Shown here piece by piece: positions 7,992-16,258 of a stretch of 64,000 nucleotides of DNA; position 1 is the first letter of the stretch; the number at the start of each line of letters is the position of its first letter. A program made the position numbers and the translations under genes. A model generated the notes under the pieces. That model ran no database searches, had not been told where the DNA came from, and was given only the letters and a program-made list of their open reading frames with translations. The stretch spans positions 62,001 through 126,000 of the forward strand of contig NZ_NIJK01000044.1 in NCBI RefSeq assembly GCF_002836975.1, given 5' to 3'. The stretch is from Shewanella indica (GTDB taxonomy: Bacteria; Pseudomonadota; Gammaproteobacteria; Enterobacterales; Shewanellaceae).

Positions 7992-9590
7992 TCAGCCCGC
8001 CGGTGAATAGTAGGTAGCCGCACCTGGGCCAACCGGCAGCCCCAGGGCGAATACCCAGAGGAAGAAGAACAGGGTCCAACCGACGAAAAACACCAGCGTG
8101 TATGGCAACATGGTGGCCACCAGAGTACCTATCCCCAGGTCCTTCTTGTAGCGCGCGGCGACCGCCAGGATCAGGCCAAAGTAACTCATCATGGGCGTGA
8201 TAAGGTTAGTCACAGAGTCACCTATTCGATAGGCCGCCTGAATGGTTTCCGGCGCATAACCCACCAACATCAACATGGGCACAAATATCGGCGCCGTCAC
8301 TGCCCACTGGGCTGAGGCACTGCCGAGCATCAAGTTGATAAAGCCACACATCATGATAAACAGCAGGAAAACTATCGGCCCGGTCAGCCCCAGGGCGCTG
8401 AGGGCATCGGCGCCGGTCACCGCCAATACGGCGCCCAGATTGGTCCACTTGAAGAAGGCCACAAACTGCGAAGCGAAAAACACCAATACGATATACATGC
8501 CCATGGTGCTCATACTGTGGGACATGGCGTTGATCACATCGGTATCTTTTTTCATGGTGCCCACCACCTTGCCGTATACCAGGCCGGGAATGGCAAAGCA
8601 GACAAAGATAAACACCACGATTCCCTTGAGAAACGGCGATCCCGCCACTTCTCCCGTCTCAGGGTGACGCAGAGGCCCCCACTCGGGAACCACGGTCAAA
8701 GCCAAGACTGCGCCGAGCAGCGCCGCCGCCAAACCGGCCATTTTCAGCCCTTTTTTCTCCTGTTCGGTGACGGTTTCCATTCGCTGCTCTTCCAGATCGA
8801 CACTGGCTTCAGAGACATCATAGCGACCCAGTTTGGGTTCAACGATTTTCTCCGTCACCAAGGCACCGAGGAATGAGATCAAAAAGGTGGAGACAAACAT
8901 GAAGTACCAGTTGACCTCGGGGCCCACAGTGTAGTCCGGGTCTATCATCTGCGCCGCCGCTTCGGTGATCCCGGATAATAGGGGGTCCACGGTTCCCAGC
9001 AGAAGGTTGGCGCTGTAGCCACCGGATACCCCGGCAAAGGCCGCCGCCAAACCCGCCAAGGGATGCCTGCCAAGGGAGTGGAAAATCATCGCCGCCATGG
9101 GGATCAGCACGACATAACCCAGTTCGGCGGCAGTATTGGAAACGATTCCGGCAAAGACTATGGTCAGGGTAACCAGACGCTTGGAGGCTCCCATTACCAG
9201 CGCCCGCATGCCGGCCGACAAGAGTCCGGAGCGTTCGGCAATCCCCACCCCGAGCAAAGCCACCAGTACAGTGCCCAGCGGCGTAAAACCGGTAAAGTTG
9301 GTTACCAGGTTGGAGACTATCATCCGCAGACCTTCAGCATTCATCAGGCTGACCACATGGATCAGGCCATCGGCACTACGGCCACTGGCGCCTTCGGGGC
9401 GAGGATCTACTACTGTGACTTCAAAATAACCGGCAACGCCGGAGATCAGGATGACGGCTGCACAAAACAGCGCAAATAGCGTGATGGGATGGGGCAAAAG
9501 GTTGCCCAGGCGCTCCACCACATTAAGGAAGCGGATAAACCAGCCACTCTTGGCGGTTTCGAGCGGTTGCTGAGAATGATTGGACTGCAT
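7992..9590 (-). CDS. AbgT family transporter
   Basis: This 532-residue inner-membrane protein belongs to the AbgT family, whose members import p-aminobenzoyl-glutamate or export sulfonamide-type antimetabolites. About eleven membrane segments are visible. Family-like stretches include SNTAAELGYVVLIPMAAMIFHSLGRHP, GVSGGYSANLLLGTVDPLLSGIT, MLGSASAQWAVTAPIFVPM and RIGDSVTNLITPMMSYFGLI. The ATG at 9590 follows AGGGAAATCAG. No abgA/abgB hydrolase genes are adjacent, so the substrate is not settled by context. An intrinsic terminator lies in its own leader (9725-9749) and a second after the gene. Confidence 0.9.
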   Translation of the reverse strand: MQSNHSQQPLETAKSGWFIRFLNVVERLGNLLPHPITLFALFCAAVILISGVAGYFEVTVVDPRPEGASGRSADGLIHVVSLMNAEGLRMIVSNLVTNFTGFTPLGTVLVALLGVGIAERSGLLSAGMRALVMGASKRLVTLTIVFAGIVSNTAAELGYVVLIPMAAMIFHSLGRHPLAGLAAAFAGVSGGYSANLLLGTVDPLLSGITEAAAQMIDPDYTVGPEVNWYFMFVSTFLISFLGALVTEKIVEPKLGRYDVSEASVDLEEQRMETVTEQEKKGLKMAGLAAALLGAVLALTVVPEWGPLRHPETGEVAGSPFLKGIVVFIFVCFAIPGLVYGKVVGTMKKDTDVINAMSHSMSTMGMYIVLVFFASQFVAFFKWTNLGAVLAVTGADALSALGLTGPIVFLLFIMMCGFINLMLGSASAQWAVTAPIFVPMLMLVGYAPETIQAAYRIGDSVTNLITPMMSYFGLILAVAARYKKDLGIGTLVATMLPYTLVFFVGWTLFFFLWVFALGLPVGPGAATYYSPAG

Positions 9591-10218
9591 CTGATTTCCC
9601 TGTCTGCCGGCTCGGCTGCCGGTTCTATTTTCATGGCCGTAACATCTACGACAAGCGGCCCGCCATTTTGCCGCGACACTTTTAACTGAAACTTAACCTG
9701 AAAGAATTGCTGGGAAATTGAGGTAAAAAAAAGGACCCAGGGCGGGTCCATAAAGGCAAATTCGCTGAACTAATCGCTTTGCCCCAACGTTGTGTCGTTA
9801 CAATTTACAACACGCTGTCTGAACCTTGCCTGAACACAATAAAAGCTATTTGTAAATAGGATGAATCCGATTGTTCGCTTTGACCGATGCCAAACAATTT
9901 TCCTGCCATCCTTAACAGAATTCGCTCAACATGAGTCAAAAATTGCTGCTTTTTTACCACTCAAAAACAGATAAATAATCAATAAAAATCATTGTGATAA
10001 CGTTTTTGCGCGCTAAAAACATACAGTAAAAACCTCCAATTCAAAGGCTTTTACTTAAATCCACCTTTAAAGGCATATAAGTGGTGGTTTTCATTGGTTT
10101 GACGAGTCTTGTCGGTAAAGGGTAAGCACAGGTTCAAAATCACAACAAAGATGCATTTGCGGTCATTTTATGATTAGCTGGCGCAGTTCAAAAAAAACTG
10201 CAGGGAACTTTAGCAAAT
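9591..10218. other. Long divergent intergenic region, AbgT gene to lemA
   Basis: This 628-bp A+T-rich stretch separates divergent genes. It holds the minus-strand terminator at 9725-9749, a weak plus-strand hairpin (CCACC ... GGTGG then TTTT, 10061-10091) and a 6-bp hairpin (GCAGTT/AACTGC, 10183-10201) just before the lemA ribosome-binding site. No convincing ORF is present; promoters or small RNAs may be. Confidence 0.6.
9725..9749 (-). terminator. Intrinsic terminator inside the AbgT gene leader
   Basis: GGACCC / GGGTCC pair around a 5-base loop, followed on the minus strand by eight T. It stands about 135 bases upstream of the AbgT start, on the same strand, with no gene before it. It is either a leader attenuator or the end of an unannotated small RNA. 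Confidence 0.75.
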
Positions 10219-10788
10219 ATGGATGGATTTTTGTTGATACTGGCGATCGCCGTGATACTGATTTATCTCTGGTATGTCAGCCTGATAAAAAAACGCAACA
10301 CGGCCCGTGAAGCCCTCTCCGGCATAGATGTCCAGCTCAAGAAAAGGGCCAATCTGCTGCCCAATATTCTCACCATAGCCAAGCGCTTTATGGATCATGA
10401 AAAACAGCTGCTGACCGAGATCACCGAATTACGCACTCAACTGACCCAAAGCTACAATCCGGCCGACAAAGATGCAGTAAAACAACACCTGGATTTGGCC
10501 AACCAGCTCAACAACCGTGTCGGCCAACTAATGGTATCGGTAGAAAACTATCCCGAACTCAAGTCAGACAACACCATGTTGCAGGCGATGCAGACCTATA
10601 ACGAAGTGGAAGCCCATATCTCCGCGGCGCGGCGTTTCTACAACTCAGCGGTCACTGAACTCAACAATGCAGTGGAAATCTTCCCGGGTTCAATCATAGC
10701 CTCAATGGCCAAGGTACAGGCTCTACCCTTCTATGAGGCAGATGAAAGCGCCAAAAGCCCGGTCAATGCCGGCGACTACTTGAACTGA
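10219..10788 (+). CDS. LemA family protein
   Basis: The 189 residues fit the LemA family: one N-terminal membrane anchor (FLLILAIAVILIYLWYVSLI), then a long helical bundle with the hallmark RRFYNSAVTELNNAVEIFPGSIIA near the end. LemA proteins have no agreed biochemical role. They often neighbour envelope or stress genes. The start has AGGGAA upstream. It is first in a tight four-gene run with DUF3137, a lytic transglycosylase and a lipoprotein, which suggests an envelope function. Confidence 0.9.
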   Translation: MDGFLLILAIAVILIYLWYVSLIKKRNTAREALSGIDVQLKKRANLLPNILTIAKRFMDHEKQLLTEITELRTQLTQSYNPADKDAVKQHLDLANQLNNRVGQLMVSVENYPELKSDNTMLQAMQTYNEVEAHISAARRFYNSAVTELNNAVEIFPGSIIASMAKVQALPFYEADESAKSPVNAGDYLN

Positions 10789-10809
10789 GACAGAGTAAAA
10801 GATTGACCA

Positions 10810-11844
10810 GTGAATATTATCACCTTCCTGATGGGGGCGAAGATTTCCCCGGTACGCCCGGGAAAAGGCCTACAGGCCCCCAGCGAAGAGCTGCCCAAGC
10901 TGCAACAATACTATCGCCAGCATATAAAGCCCAAGGCCAGTCAATATGAAAGACTGAGGATCAAGAGCCTCAAGCAGTGCCGAACCCGGGTAGCCCTGTT
11001 TGTACTGACACTTGTGGTGACTCTGCTGCTGGTTTGGCACTATTGGTACGACCTTATGTACTACAGTTCCCTTGGCCCGGAAGCTTCATTTGCCCTCGCC
11101 CTTACCCCGGTTTTGCTGATGTTTTTCTGGTGTAAGAAACCCATCAAGGCGTTTCAAACACAGGTTAAAAAAGATCTGTTCCCGCTGATCTTCCGTTATT
11201 TCGGCGACGACTTTACCTTTAGTCCCAACGATGGTTTGCCACTGCGCCCCTTTCGTGATGCCGGCATTTTGCCCAAGCACGACATAGCACATTCCAGTGA
11301 TTTTATTACCGGTAGCTATAAGCAGGTCGAACTGGGGATCAGTGAATTAGTGCTGAAGTCAGAATATCGGGATAGCAAGAATAAGAAGCGTACCAGCGAG
11401 GTATTCAAGGGACTGGCCATGACCTTTACCGTGCCACAAAACTTCGGCTGCCATGCGGTATTGATCCGCGACCGCGGCCTGCTGGGGAAACTCTCCTCCA
11501 GTTATTCGGGGCTGAAGCAGATGAAGCTGGAAGATCCTGTGTTCGAGAAAGAGTTCGATGTCTTCGCCGACAATCAGATCAATGGCCGGGTGTTGATGAA
11601 CCCCTTGTTTATGGAGCGTTTGCTGGACTTGAGCAAGAAGTTCGGCCGGGATCTGCGCTGCGCCTTCCACGGCAGGCAGCTGTTGATCCTGTTTCCCAGT
11701 AACAAGGATAGATTCGAGACCGCCTCCATCTTTGAGGGAGCCACCTTCGAAAAGGAGTTCAGCCAGATCCACAGTGAAATGCAGCAACTCTTTGCTATCA
11801 TTGACATATTGAAACTGGAAACACGGACGGGTTATCAGGCGTGA
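10810..11844 (+). CDS. DUF3137 family membrane protein
   Basis: This 344-residue protein has two membrane segments (about 62-78 and 92-108: VALFVLTLVVTLLLVWHYW and FALALTPVLLMFFW), then a large cytoplasmic-like domain. DUF3137 proteins recur next to lemA, as here, but their function is not known. It begins with GTG 21 bases after lemA and ends in GTGA shared with the transglycosylase start, so translation is probably coupled. The family call rests on the sequence pattern and the lemA pairing. Confidence 0.8.
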   Translation: MNIITFLMGAKISPVRPGKGLQAPSEELPKLQQYYRQHIKPKASQYERLRIKSLKQCRTRVALFVLTLVVTLLLVWHYWYDLMYYSSLGPEASFALALTPVLLMFFWCKKPIKAFQTQVKKDLFPLIFRYFGDDFTFSPNDGLPLRPFRDAGILPKHDIAHSSDFITGSYKQVELGISELVLKSEYRDSKNKKRTSEVFKGLAMTFTVPQNFGCHAVLIRDRGLLGKLSSSYSGLKQMKLEDPVFEKEFDVFADNQINGRVLMNPLFMERLLDLSKKFGRDLRCAFHGRQLLILFPSNKDRFETASIFEGATFEKEFSQIHSEMQQLFAIIDILKLETRTGYQA

Positions 11845-12668
11845 AGCACACTTCCGGCCAAGGACTCATCTCTTTGCTACTCTGGCTGCTGAGCTCGGCG
11901 CTACCCTTTGCTGCGCTTGCCGACACCGAGATACCTATGCCTTCGGAAAAGGCCGCTATGGGTGAAGGTCCCTCAGCTATAAGTAAAGAGCCTTCAGCTA
12001 TGGGTAAAGAGTCCTCAGCCATGAGTGAAAACCCTTCAGGTATAGCTAAAGAGCCTTCGGCCAAACCCCGTATAGTGGCGCGTTACTCGGAACACGGCAT
12101 CAGCGACAGCAGCCTGCCGAAGCGTAAAGTCTATCAGTACCGCCAGGCCAACGGTGTAATGGCATTCAGCGACAAGCCCCCCGGCAGCCAGGAATATCAG
12201 ATCATTCTCTATGATTGCTTCGCCTGCCGACCGGACTCCAAGGTGAACTGGCAGGCAATCCCTCTGTTTGGCAGTGACTATGCCGCCGAAATCGCCCTCG
12301 CCGCCCAAACCTACAATCTGGACCCTGCGCTTATTAGGGCGGTGATCCACGCCGAGTCGGCCTTCAACGCCAAGGCCCTGTCCCGTACCGGCGCTATGGG
12401 GCTGATGCAGTTGATGCCGGATACCGCCAAAGAGCTTGGTGTCAGCAACGCCTTTGTGGTATCACAGAATATCGATGCCGGTAGCCGCTATCTGGCGCAG
12501 ATGCTGGCCCGTTTCGATGGCGACATGACCCGGGCGCTGGCGGCCTACAATGCCGGCCCTACCACAGTGACCCAATATCGTGGCGTGCCGCCCTACCCGG
12601 AAACCCGCGCCTATGTGAAACGGGTGAAGATTTTACTGGAGCGCTACCGCAATTTGAGCCGTGCCTGA
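11841..12668 (+). CDS. DUF4124-like / lytic transglycosylase protein with heptad repeats
   Basis: This 275-residue secreted protein has a signal peptide (to about residue 28), then a Ser/Lys/Glu-rich repeat linker (residues 41-75). A DUF4124-like segment follows (about 97-125, KVYQYRQANGVMAFSDKPPG), then a soluble lytic transglycosylase domain (about 145-270). The catalytic Glu is Glu172 in AVIHAESAFNAKA, and GLMQLMP and AYNAGP complete the SLT pattern. It would cleave peptidoglycan strands in the periplasm, forming anhydro-muramyl ends. The GTG start overlaps the DUF3137 stop by four bases. Confidence 0.92.
   Translation: MKHTSGQGLISLLLWLLSSALPFAALADTEIPMPSEKAAMGEGPSAISKEPSAMGKESSAMSENPSGIAKEPSAKPRIVARYSEHGISDSSLPKRKVYQYRQANGVMAFSDKPPGSQEYQIILYDCFACRPDSKVNWQAIPLFGSDYAAEIALAAQTYNLDPALIRAVIHAESAFNAKALSRTGAMGLMQLMPDTAKELGVSNAFVVSQNIDAGSRYLAQMLARFDGDMTRALAAYNAGPTTVTQYRGVPPYPETRAYVKRVKILLERYRNLSRA
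11961..12065 (+). repeat. Five 21-bp in-frame repeats in the transglycosylase gene
   Basis: Five imperfect 21-bp units (from 11961, 11982, 12003, 12024 and 12045) encode a heptad resembling KEPSAMG. A shorter, decayed unit may precede them. Because the period is a multiple of three, copy-number change would alter linker length without breaking the frame. Confidence 0.88.
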
Positions 12669-12693
12669 GAGGCGCAACAACAAGGAAGTGAAG

Positions 12694-13125
12694 ATGTTTA
12701 ACCTCAAGTCCCTCGGCCTTTGTGCCTGTCTGCTGATGCCCTTTTCCACCGTAATAGCCTGTGATGACAGCCAACTTGGGCCGGTTCCCGCAACCGCCGA
12801 AGCGATAATGGCAGTAAAGCAAGTCATGCAAAGCCACAAGGGCGAGCTAGACAACAGCATGAACGACGAAGAGATGCTGGATAAGGGCAGCCAACTGACC
12901 CGCACCATCTTCTGTGAGGCGGGCTACAGTCTCAAGGCCACTTGGGCCGCCTGGGCTCAGGACCCGTGGAGCGAGCAGCCGGCTTACGATGGCCCCAACG
13001 GCATGACGCTGCGCAATATGATGAGTATCAGCGCCTATATGATAGAGACCAATCCACAGCAGGCGCTGGCGCTCGGACTCATAGATGAGGCGACGTTGGC
13101 CGAGCTGAAAGCACTGTCGGAATAA
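12694..13125 (+). CDS. Small putative lipoprotein
   Basis: The 143-residue product starts MFNLKSLGLCACLLMPFSTVIAC, a signal sequence ending in a plausible lipobox (VIAC). Asp at the next position would favour inner-membrane retention by the E. coli rule. The mature part is acidic and helical, and I recognise no family. The ATG at 12694 was preferred over one at 12661 because it has AAGGA upstream, leads straight into the signal peptide and does not overlap the transglycosylase gene. It is the last gene of the lemA operon. Confidence 0.7.
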   Translation: MFNLKSLGLCACLLMPFSTVIACDDSQLGPVPATAEAIMAVKQVMQSHKGELDNSMNDEEMLDKGSQLTRTIFCEAGYSLKATWAAWAQDPWSEQPAYDGPNGMTLRNMMSISAYMIETNPQQALALGLIDEATLAELKALSE

Positions 13126-13127
13126 CT

Positions 13128-13173
13128 CACCACAGCCGCTTGTCACCACAGTCGCTATCACACAGTCGCTTAG
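13128..13173. repeat. Degenerate 15-16 bp triple repeat
   Basis: Three near-copies of CACCACAGTCGCTAT start at 13128, 13144 and 13159, just past the lipoprotein gene. No palindrome or known repeat family is evident. Confidence 0.55.
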
Positions 13174-13288
13174 ACGCCATAAAAGCCACGGCGAACAGGC
13201 CGGGCCATTCGTACGCAACTTAGCACCCGACTTAGTATCCAACTAATACCCGGTGACCCGGCCAAAAGTTTTTATGATGGAACCAAGC

Positions 13289-14146
13289 TTACTCGCCCAC
13301 TTCCCAGGTAACAGTGACGCTGCCGCCACCCTGATTGAGCCTGGGGTGAAGCCATTCCAGCAGCTCTTCAGCCTGGGTATCCAACTGCCAGGGAGGGTTG
13401 ATGACCCACAGACCCGCCGCCGTCATACCGAATTCATCCGAGTCAGGCTTGATACTCTGCTCTATCCGTAACTGGCGCCGAATGCCGCTGTCTTTCAGCT
13501 TCGTCAGCATGGCTTCGGTCTGGGCCCGATTGACGACCGGATACCAGAGCAGATACACCCCGGTGGCAAACTTGCGATGGGCCTTGATCAGGGTATCGGC
13601 CACATCCTGATAGTCACTCTTGAGCTCATAGCTGGGATCCACCAGCACCAGTGCCCGACGCTCCAGTGGCGGCACGGCGGCCAACAGGCCCTGCAGACCG
13701 TCGCCGTGAACCAGCTTCACCTGACGGGCACCTTCAAAATACTCCTGCAGCAGTTCGACATCGGTATTATGCAGCTCGTGCAGCAGCATTCTGTCCTGCT
13801 CTCTAAGGTGCATATCCACTATTGCCGGAGATCCGGGATACCAGGCCAGCTCATCTGTGGCCTGCTCCTCATTGCCTTCATTGAAATGGCGCACCGCCTC
13901 CAGATAGGCAGTCATCGCCTGCGGCACCGTCGTTTCCTGCCAGAGCTTGCCTATACCTTCCAGATATTCCCCTGTCTTTTGGGCAAAATCATCTTCCAGC
14001 GCATAGCCACCGGCACCGGCATGGGTATCGATATAAACCAAAGGTTTATCTTTCTTCTGCAACAAGCTCAGCGCCTGCAACAAAATGGAATGTTTGAGCA
14101 CATCGGCATAGTTGCCGGCATGAAAACCGTGACGGTAGCTGAGCAT
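13289..14146 (-). CDS. rlmJ: 23S rRNA (adenine(2030)-N(6))-methyltransferase
   Basis: RlmJ methylates A2030 of 23S rRNA using S-adenosylmethionine. The 285-residue length matches the family. Key stretches are MLSYRHGFHAGNYADVLKHS at the N-terminus, the SAM-binding YIDTHAGAGGY and the N6-adenine methylase motif LVDPSYE. The ATG at 14146 follows GGGGAA. It is divergent from rsmJ, another rRNA methyltransferase. Confidence 0.95.
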   Translation of the reverse strand: MLSYRHGFHAGNYADVLKHSILLQALSLLQKKDKPLVYIDTHAGAGGYALEDDFAQKTGEYLEGIGKLWQETTVPQAMTAYLEAVRHFNEGNEEQATDELAWYPGSPAIVDMHLREQDRMLLHELHNTDVELLQEYFEGARQVKLVHGDGLQGLLAAVPPLERRALVLVDPSYELKSDYQDVADTLIKAHRKFATGVYLLWYPVVNRAQTEAMLTKLKDSGIRRQLRIEQSIKPDSDEFGMTAAGLWVINPPWQLDTQAEELLEWLHPRLNQGGGSVTVTWEVGE

Positions 14147-14277
14147 GGGTTCCCCAATGACTGACGGGTAAATGACCGCGGCATTATAGCGGCTCTGCCT
14201 GCGAGTTGCAGCTGAACGTATTCAGTCAGGTTGGCATTTGGCATAATGGCGCCAATTCAGCCAAGGACTCAAACACA

Positions 14278-15036
14278 GTGAAGCAGCCAAGCCATAGCAT
14301 TTATTTTGATACCCGGGAGCCGCGTCTGTGCGCCATTGCCGAGCGCTGGGGCCTGAAGCATGATGAAGACTCGGTGTTTGCCTTGGGGTTTGAGCAGGAA
14401 ATGCTGACTCTGTTCAAACGTGACGAACCCAAGCTTGGCGGTATCTGTGTCGATTTTGTCGGCGGCGCCGTGGCCCACAGACGTAAGTTCGGCGGCGGCC
14501 GTGGCCAGGCCATAGCCAAGGCGGTCGGCCTCAAGCAAGGCGCCTGCCCCTCAGTGGTAGATGCCACGGCCGGTCTTGGCCGTGACGCCTTTGTGCTGGC
14601 GAGCCTTGGTTGCCAAATGACTCTGATTGAACGTAACCCTTTGGTGGCAGCGCTACTGGAAGACGGTCTCAGCCGCGGTTATCGGGACAGCGAAATCGGC
14701 CCCTGGATGCAGCAAAGAATGGTGCTGCTGCACGACTCCAGTCTGGAGGCGTTGAGCCAGATAAGTCCGCGACCGGATGTGGTCTATCTGGATCCCATGT
14801 ATCCTCACAGAGACAAGTCGGCACTGGTAAAAAAAGAGATGCGGGTATTTCAGACCCTGGTCGGCGCAGATACCGATGCCGACGGCTTGCTGGCCCCGGC
14901 GCTGGCACTGGCGAGCAAGCGGGTAGTGGTCAAACGGCCGGACTATGCCGAAGACCTGGCCGGGGTTAAACCCAGCACTGTTATCGCCACCAAGAAAAAC
15001 CGCTTCGATGTCTATGTCAAAGCGGCGATGAACTGA
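14278..15036 (+). CDS. rsmJ: 16S rRNA (guanine(1516)-N(2))-methyltransferase
   Basis: RsmJ makes m2G1516 in the small-subunit rRNA. The sequence from [10 protein letters not shown] through [30 protein letters not shown] to [18 protein letters not shown] (SAM site) and YLDPMYPH follows the E. coli enzyme closely. GTG at 14278 gives 252 residues, near the usual length, and has AAGGA about ten bases upstream. The frame is open to 14206, but the extra 24 residues have no counterpart in E. coli RsmJ. Confidence 0.93.
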   Translation: MKQPSHSIYFDTREPRLCAIAERWGLKHDEDSVFALGFEQEMLTLFKRDEPKLGGICVDFVGGAVAHRRKFGGGRGQAIAKAVGLKQGACPSVVDATAGLGRDAFVLASLGCQMTLIERNPLVAALLEDGLSRGYRDSEIGPWMQQRMVLLHDSSLEALSQISPRPDVVYLDPMYPHRDKSALVKKEMRVFQTLVGADTDADGLLAPALALASKRVVVKRPDYAEDLAGVKPSTVIATKKNRFDVYVKAAMN

Positions 15037-15171
15037 GACCAAACCATACACTTGAGTCAGCAGCCATTTGGGTTGCAGCCCTGTGTGCTATGGGCGACAA
15101 AGCCAGAAGCGGTCAGTTAAGATACAGGGCGGCTGCGGCAATCTGGTTTGGCCGGAACTCAGGGAGGCATG

Positions 15172-15696
15172 ATGCTTAGAACCATACGCGACTATCTCAG
15201 ACTGCTGCTGTTCTTTGTGGGGGTGCTTGCGGGGATCCAACTCCCCGGCTTTGTCGATCAATATGGCAAGAGCCTGCAGGCCCACCTGAGCGAGCTCCAA
15301 ACCCAATTGGCCGGGTTTCAGCGCGATGCCGACCGTTTCTTCGATGGCGATCTGGATAAGCTTATCGCCCACTATGTGACCAACAAAGATCCGGTATTTA
15401 CCTCCGGCGGCGATAAGCTCAACGCCATGGTAGAACGCCACTCCGAGTTGCAGCAGGCCTTGGCCCACTTCCGCGAGAGTCTCTACAGCCCCTACCTGCA
15501 ACTGGCGTTTGCGCCACAGGCGGATATCCGCCGCGAAGTCTGGGACAACTACAGCCACAATATTCTGCTCAAGGGCGATGCCATTGCCATTGGCCTACTC
15601 AGTGGCCTGCTGCTTGCAGCCTTGGCAGAACTGCTGCTCAGCTTATGTTGGCTGGCGTTGCGGGCGCTGTTTCGGCGCCGGCCGGCTGCCGCCTGA
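15172..15696 (+). CDS. DUF2937 family membrane protein
   Basis: About 174 residues form a hairpin-like membrane protein: an N-terminal hydrophobic span (LRLLLFFVGVLAGIQLPGF), a long helical middle, and a C-terminal span (AIGLLSGLLLAALAELLLSLCWLAL) with a basic tail. This matches DUF2937, which has no known function. GGGAGG lies four bases before the ATG at 15172; the ATG at 15169 is nearly equivalent. Confidence 0.8.
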   Translation: MLRTIRDYLRLLLFFVGVLAGIQLPGFVDQYGKSLQAHLSELQTQLAGFQRDADRFFDGDLDKLIAHYVTNKDPVFTSGGDKLNAMVERHSELQQALAHFRESLYSPYLQLAFAPQADIRREVWDNYSHNILLKGDAIAIGLLSGLLLAALAELLLSLCWLALRALFRRRPAAA

Positions 15697-15777
15697 TTGC
15701 CCCTGTAGAATGTCTGTGTTTGTCCATTCCATTAACGGCTATGATGGTTTGTAATTCCCACTGAAAGGACAAATACC

Positions 15778-16251
15778 ATGATTGCACAAGGTCAAACTCT
15801 GCCGGATGCCACTCTGAGCCAACTCGGTAAAGAGGGCATGATCAACCACAAGGTTAAGGAACTGTTTGCCGGCAAGAAGGCCGTGCTGTTTGCTGTTCCC
15901 GGTGCCTTTACCCCCACCTGCTCCGAGGCTCACCTGCCGGGTTATGTGGTGCTGGCCGATGAACTCAAGGCCAAGGGCGTCGATATTATTGCCTGTGTAT
16001 CGGTCAACGATGCCTTTGTGATGAAAGCCTGGGGTGAAGCCCAAAACGCCGGTGAGATCATGATGTTGGCCGACGGAGATGGTGCCTTCACCAAGGCGCT
16101 GGGGCTGGAAATGGACACTGGCGCCTTTGGTGGCTTACGCTCACAGCGTTATGCCATGGTGATAGACGATGGCGTGGTTTCTTTGTTGAATGTGGAAGCG
16201 CCCAAGACTTTCGAAGTCAGCAAGGCCGAAACCATACTGGCGAGTCTCTAA
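15778..16251 (+). CDS. Prx5-type peroxiredoxin
   Basis: This 157-residue cytoplasmic thiol peroxidase reduces H2O2 and organic hydroperoxides. The peroxidatic Cys48 is in PGAFTPTCSEAHLPG, the classic Prx5 motif; Cys73 is the only other cysteine. The downstream RSQRYAMVIDDG stretch is also typical. No glutaredoxin domain is fused at the C-terminus, so an external thiol donor is implied. The ATG has AAGGAC upstream. The gene converges with the chemoreceptor gene, leaving only seven bases between stop codons. Confidence 0.93.
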   Translation: MIAQGQTLPDATLSQLGKEGMINHKVKELFAGKKAVLFAVPGAFTPTCSEAHLPGYVVLADELKAKGVDIIACVSVNDAFVMKAWGEAQNAGEIMMLADGDGAFTKALGLEMDTGAFGGLRSQRYAMVIDDGVVSLLNVEAPKTFEVSKAETILASL

Positions 16252-16258
16252 TAGCGAC

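Noticed and set aside
9446..9751. 101-codon minus-strand frame over the AbgT start and its leader
   Set aside because: The first codons run through the terminator T-run and the frame overlaps the well-supported AbgT start in another phase.
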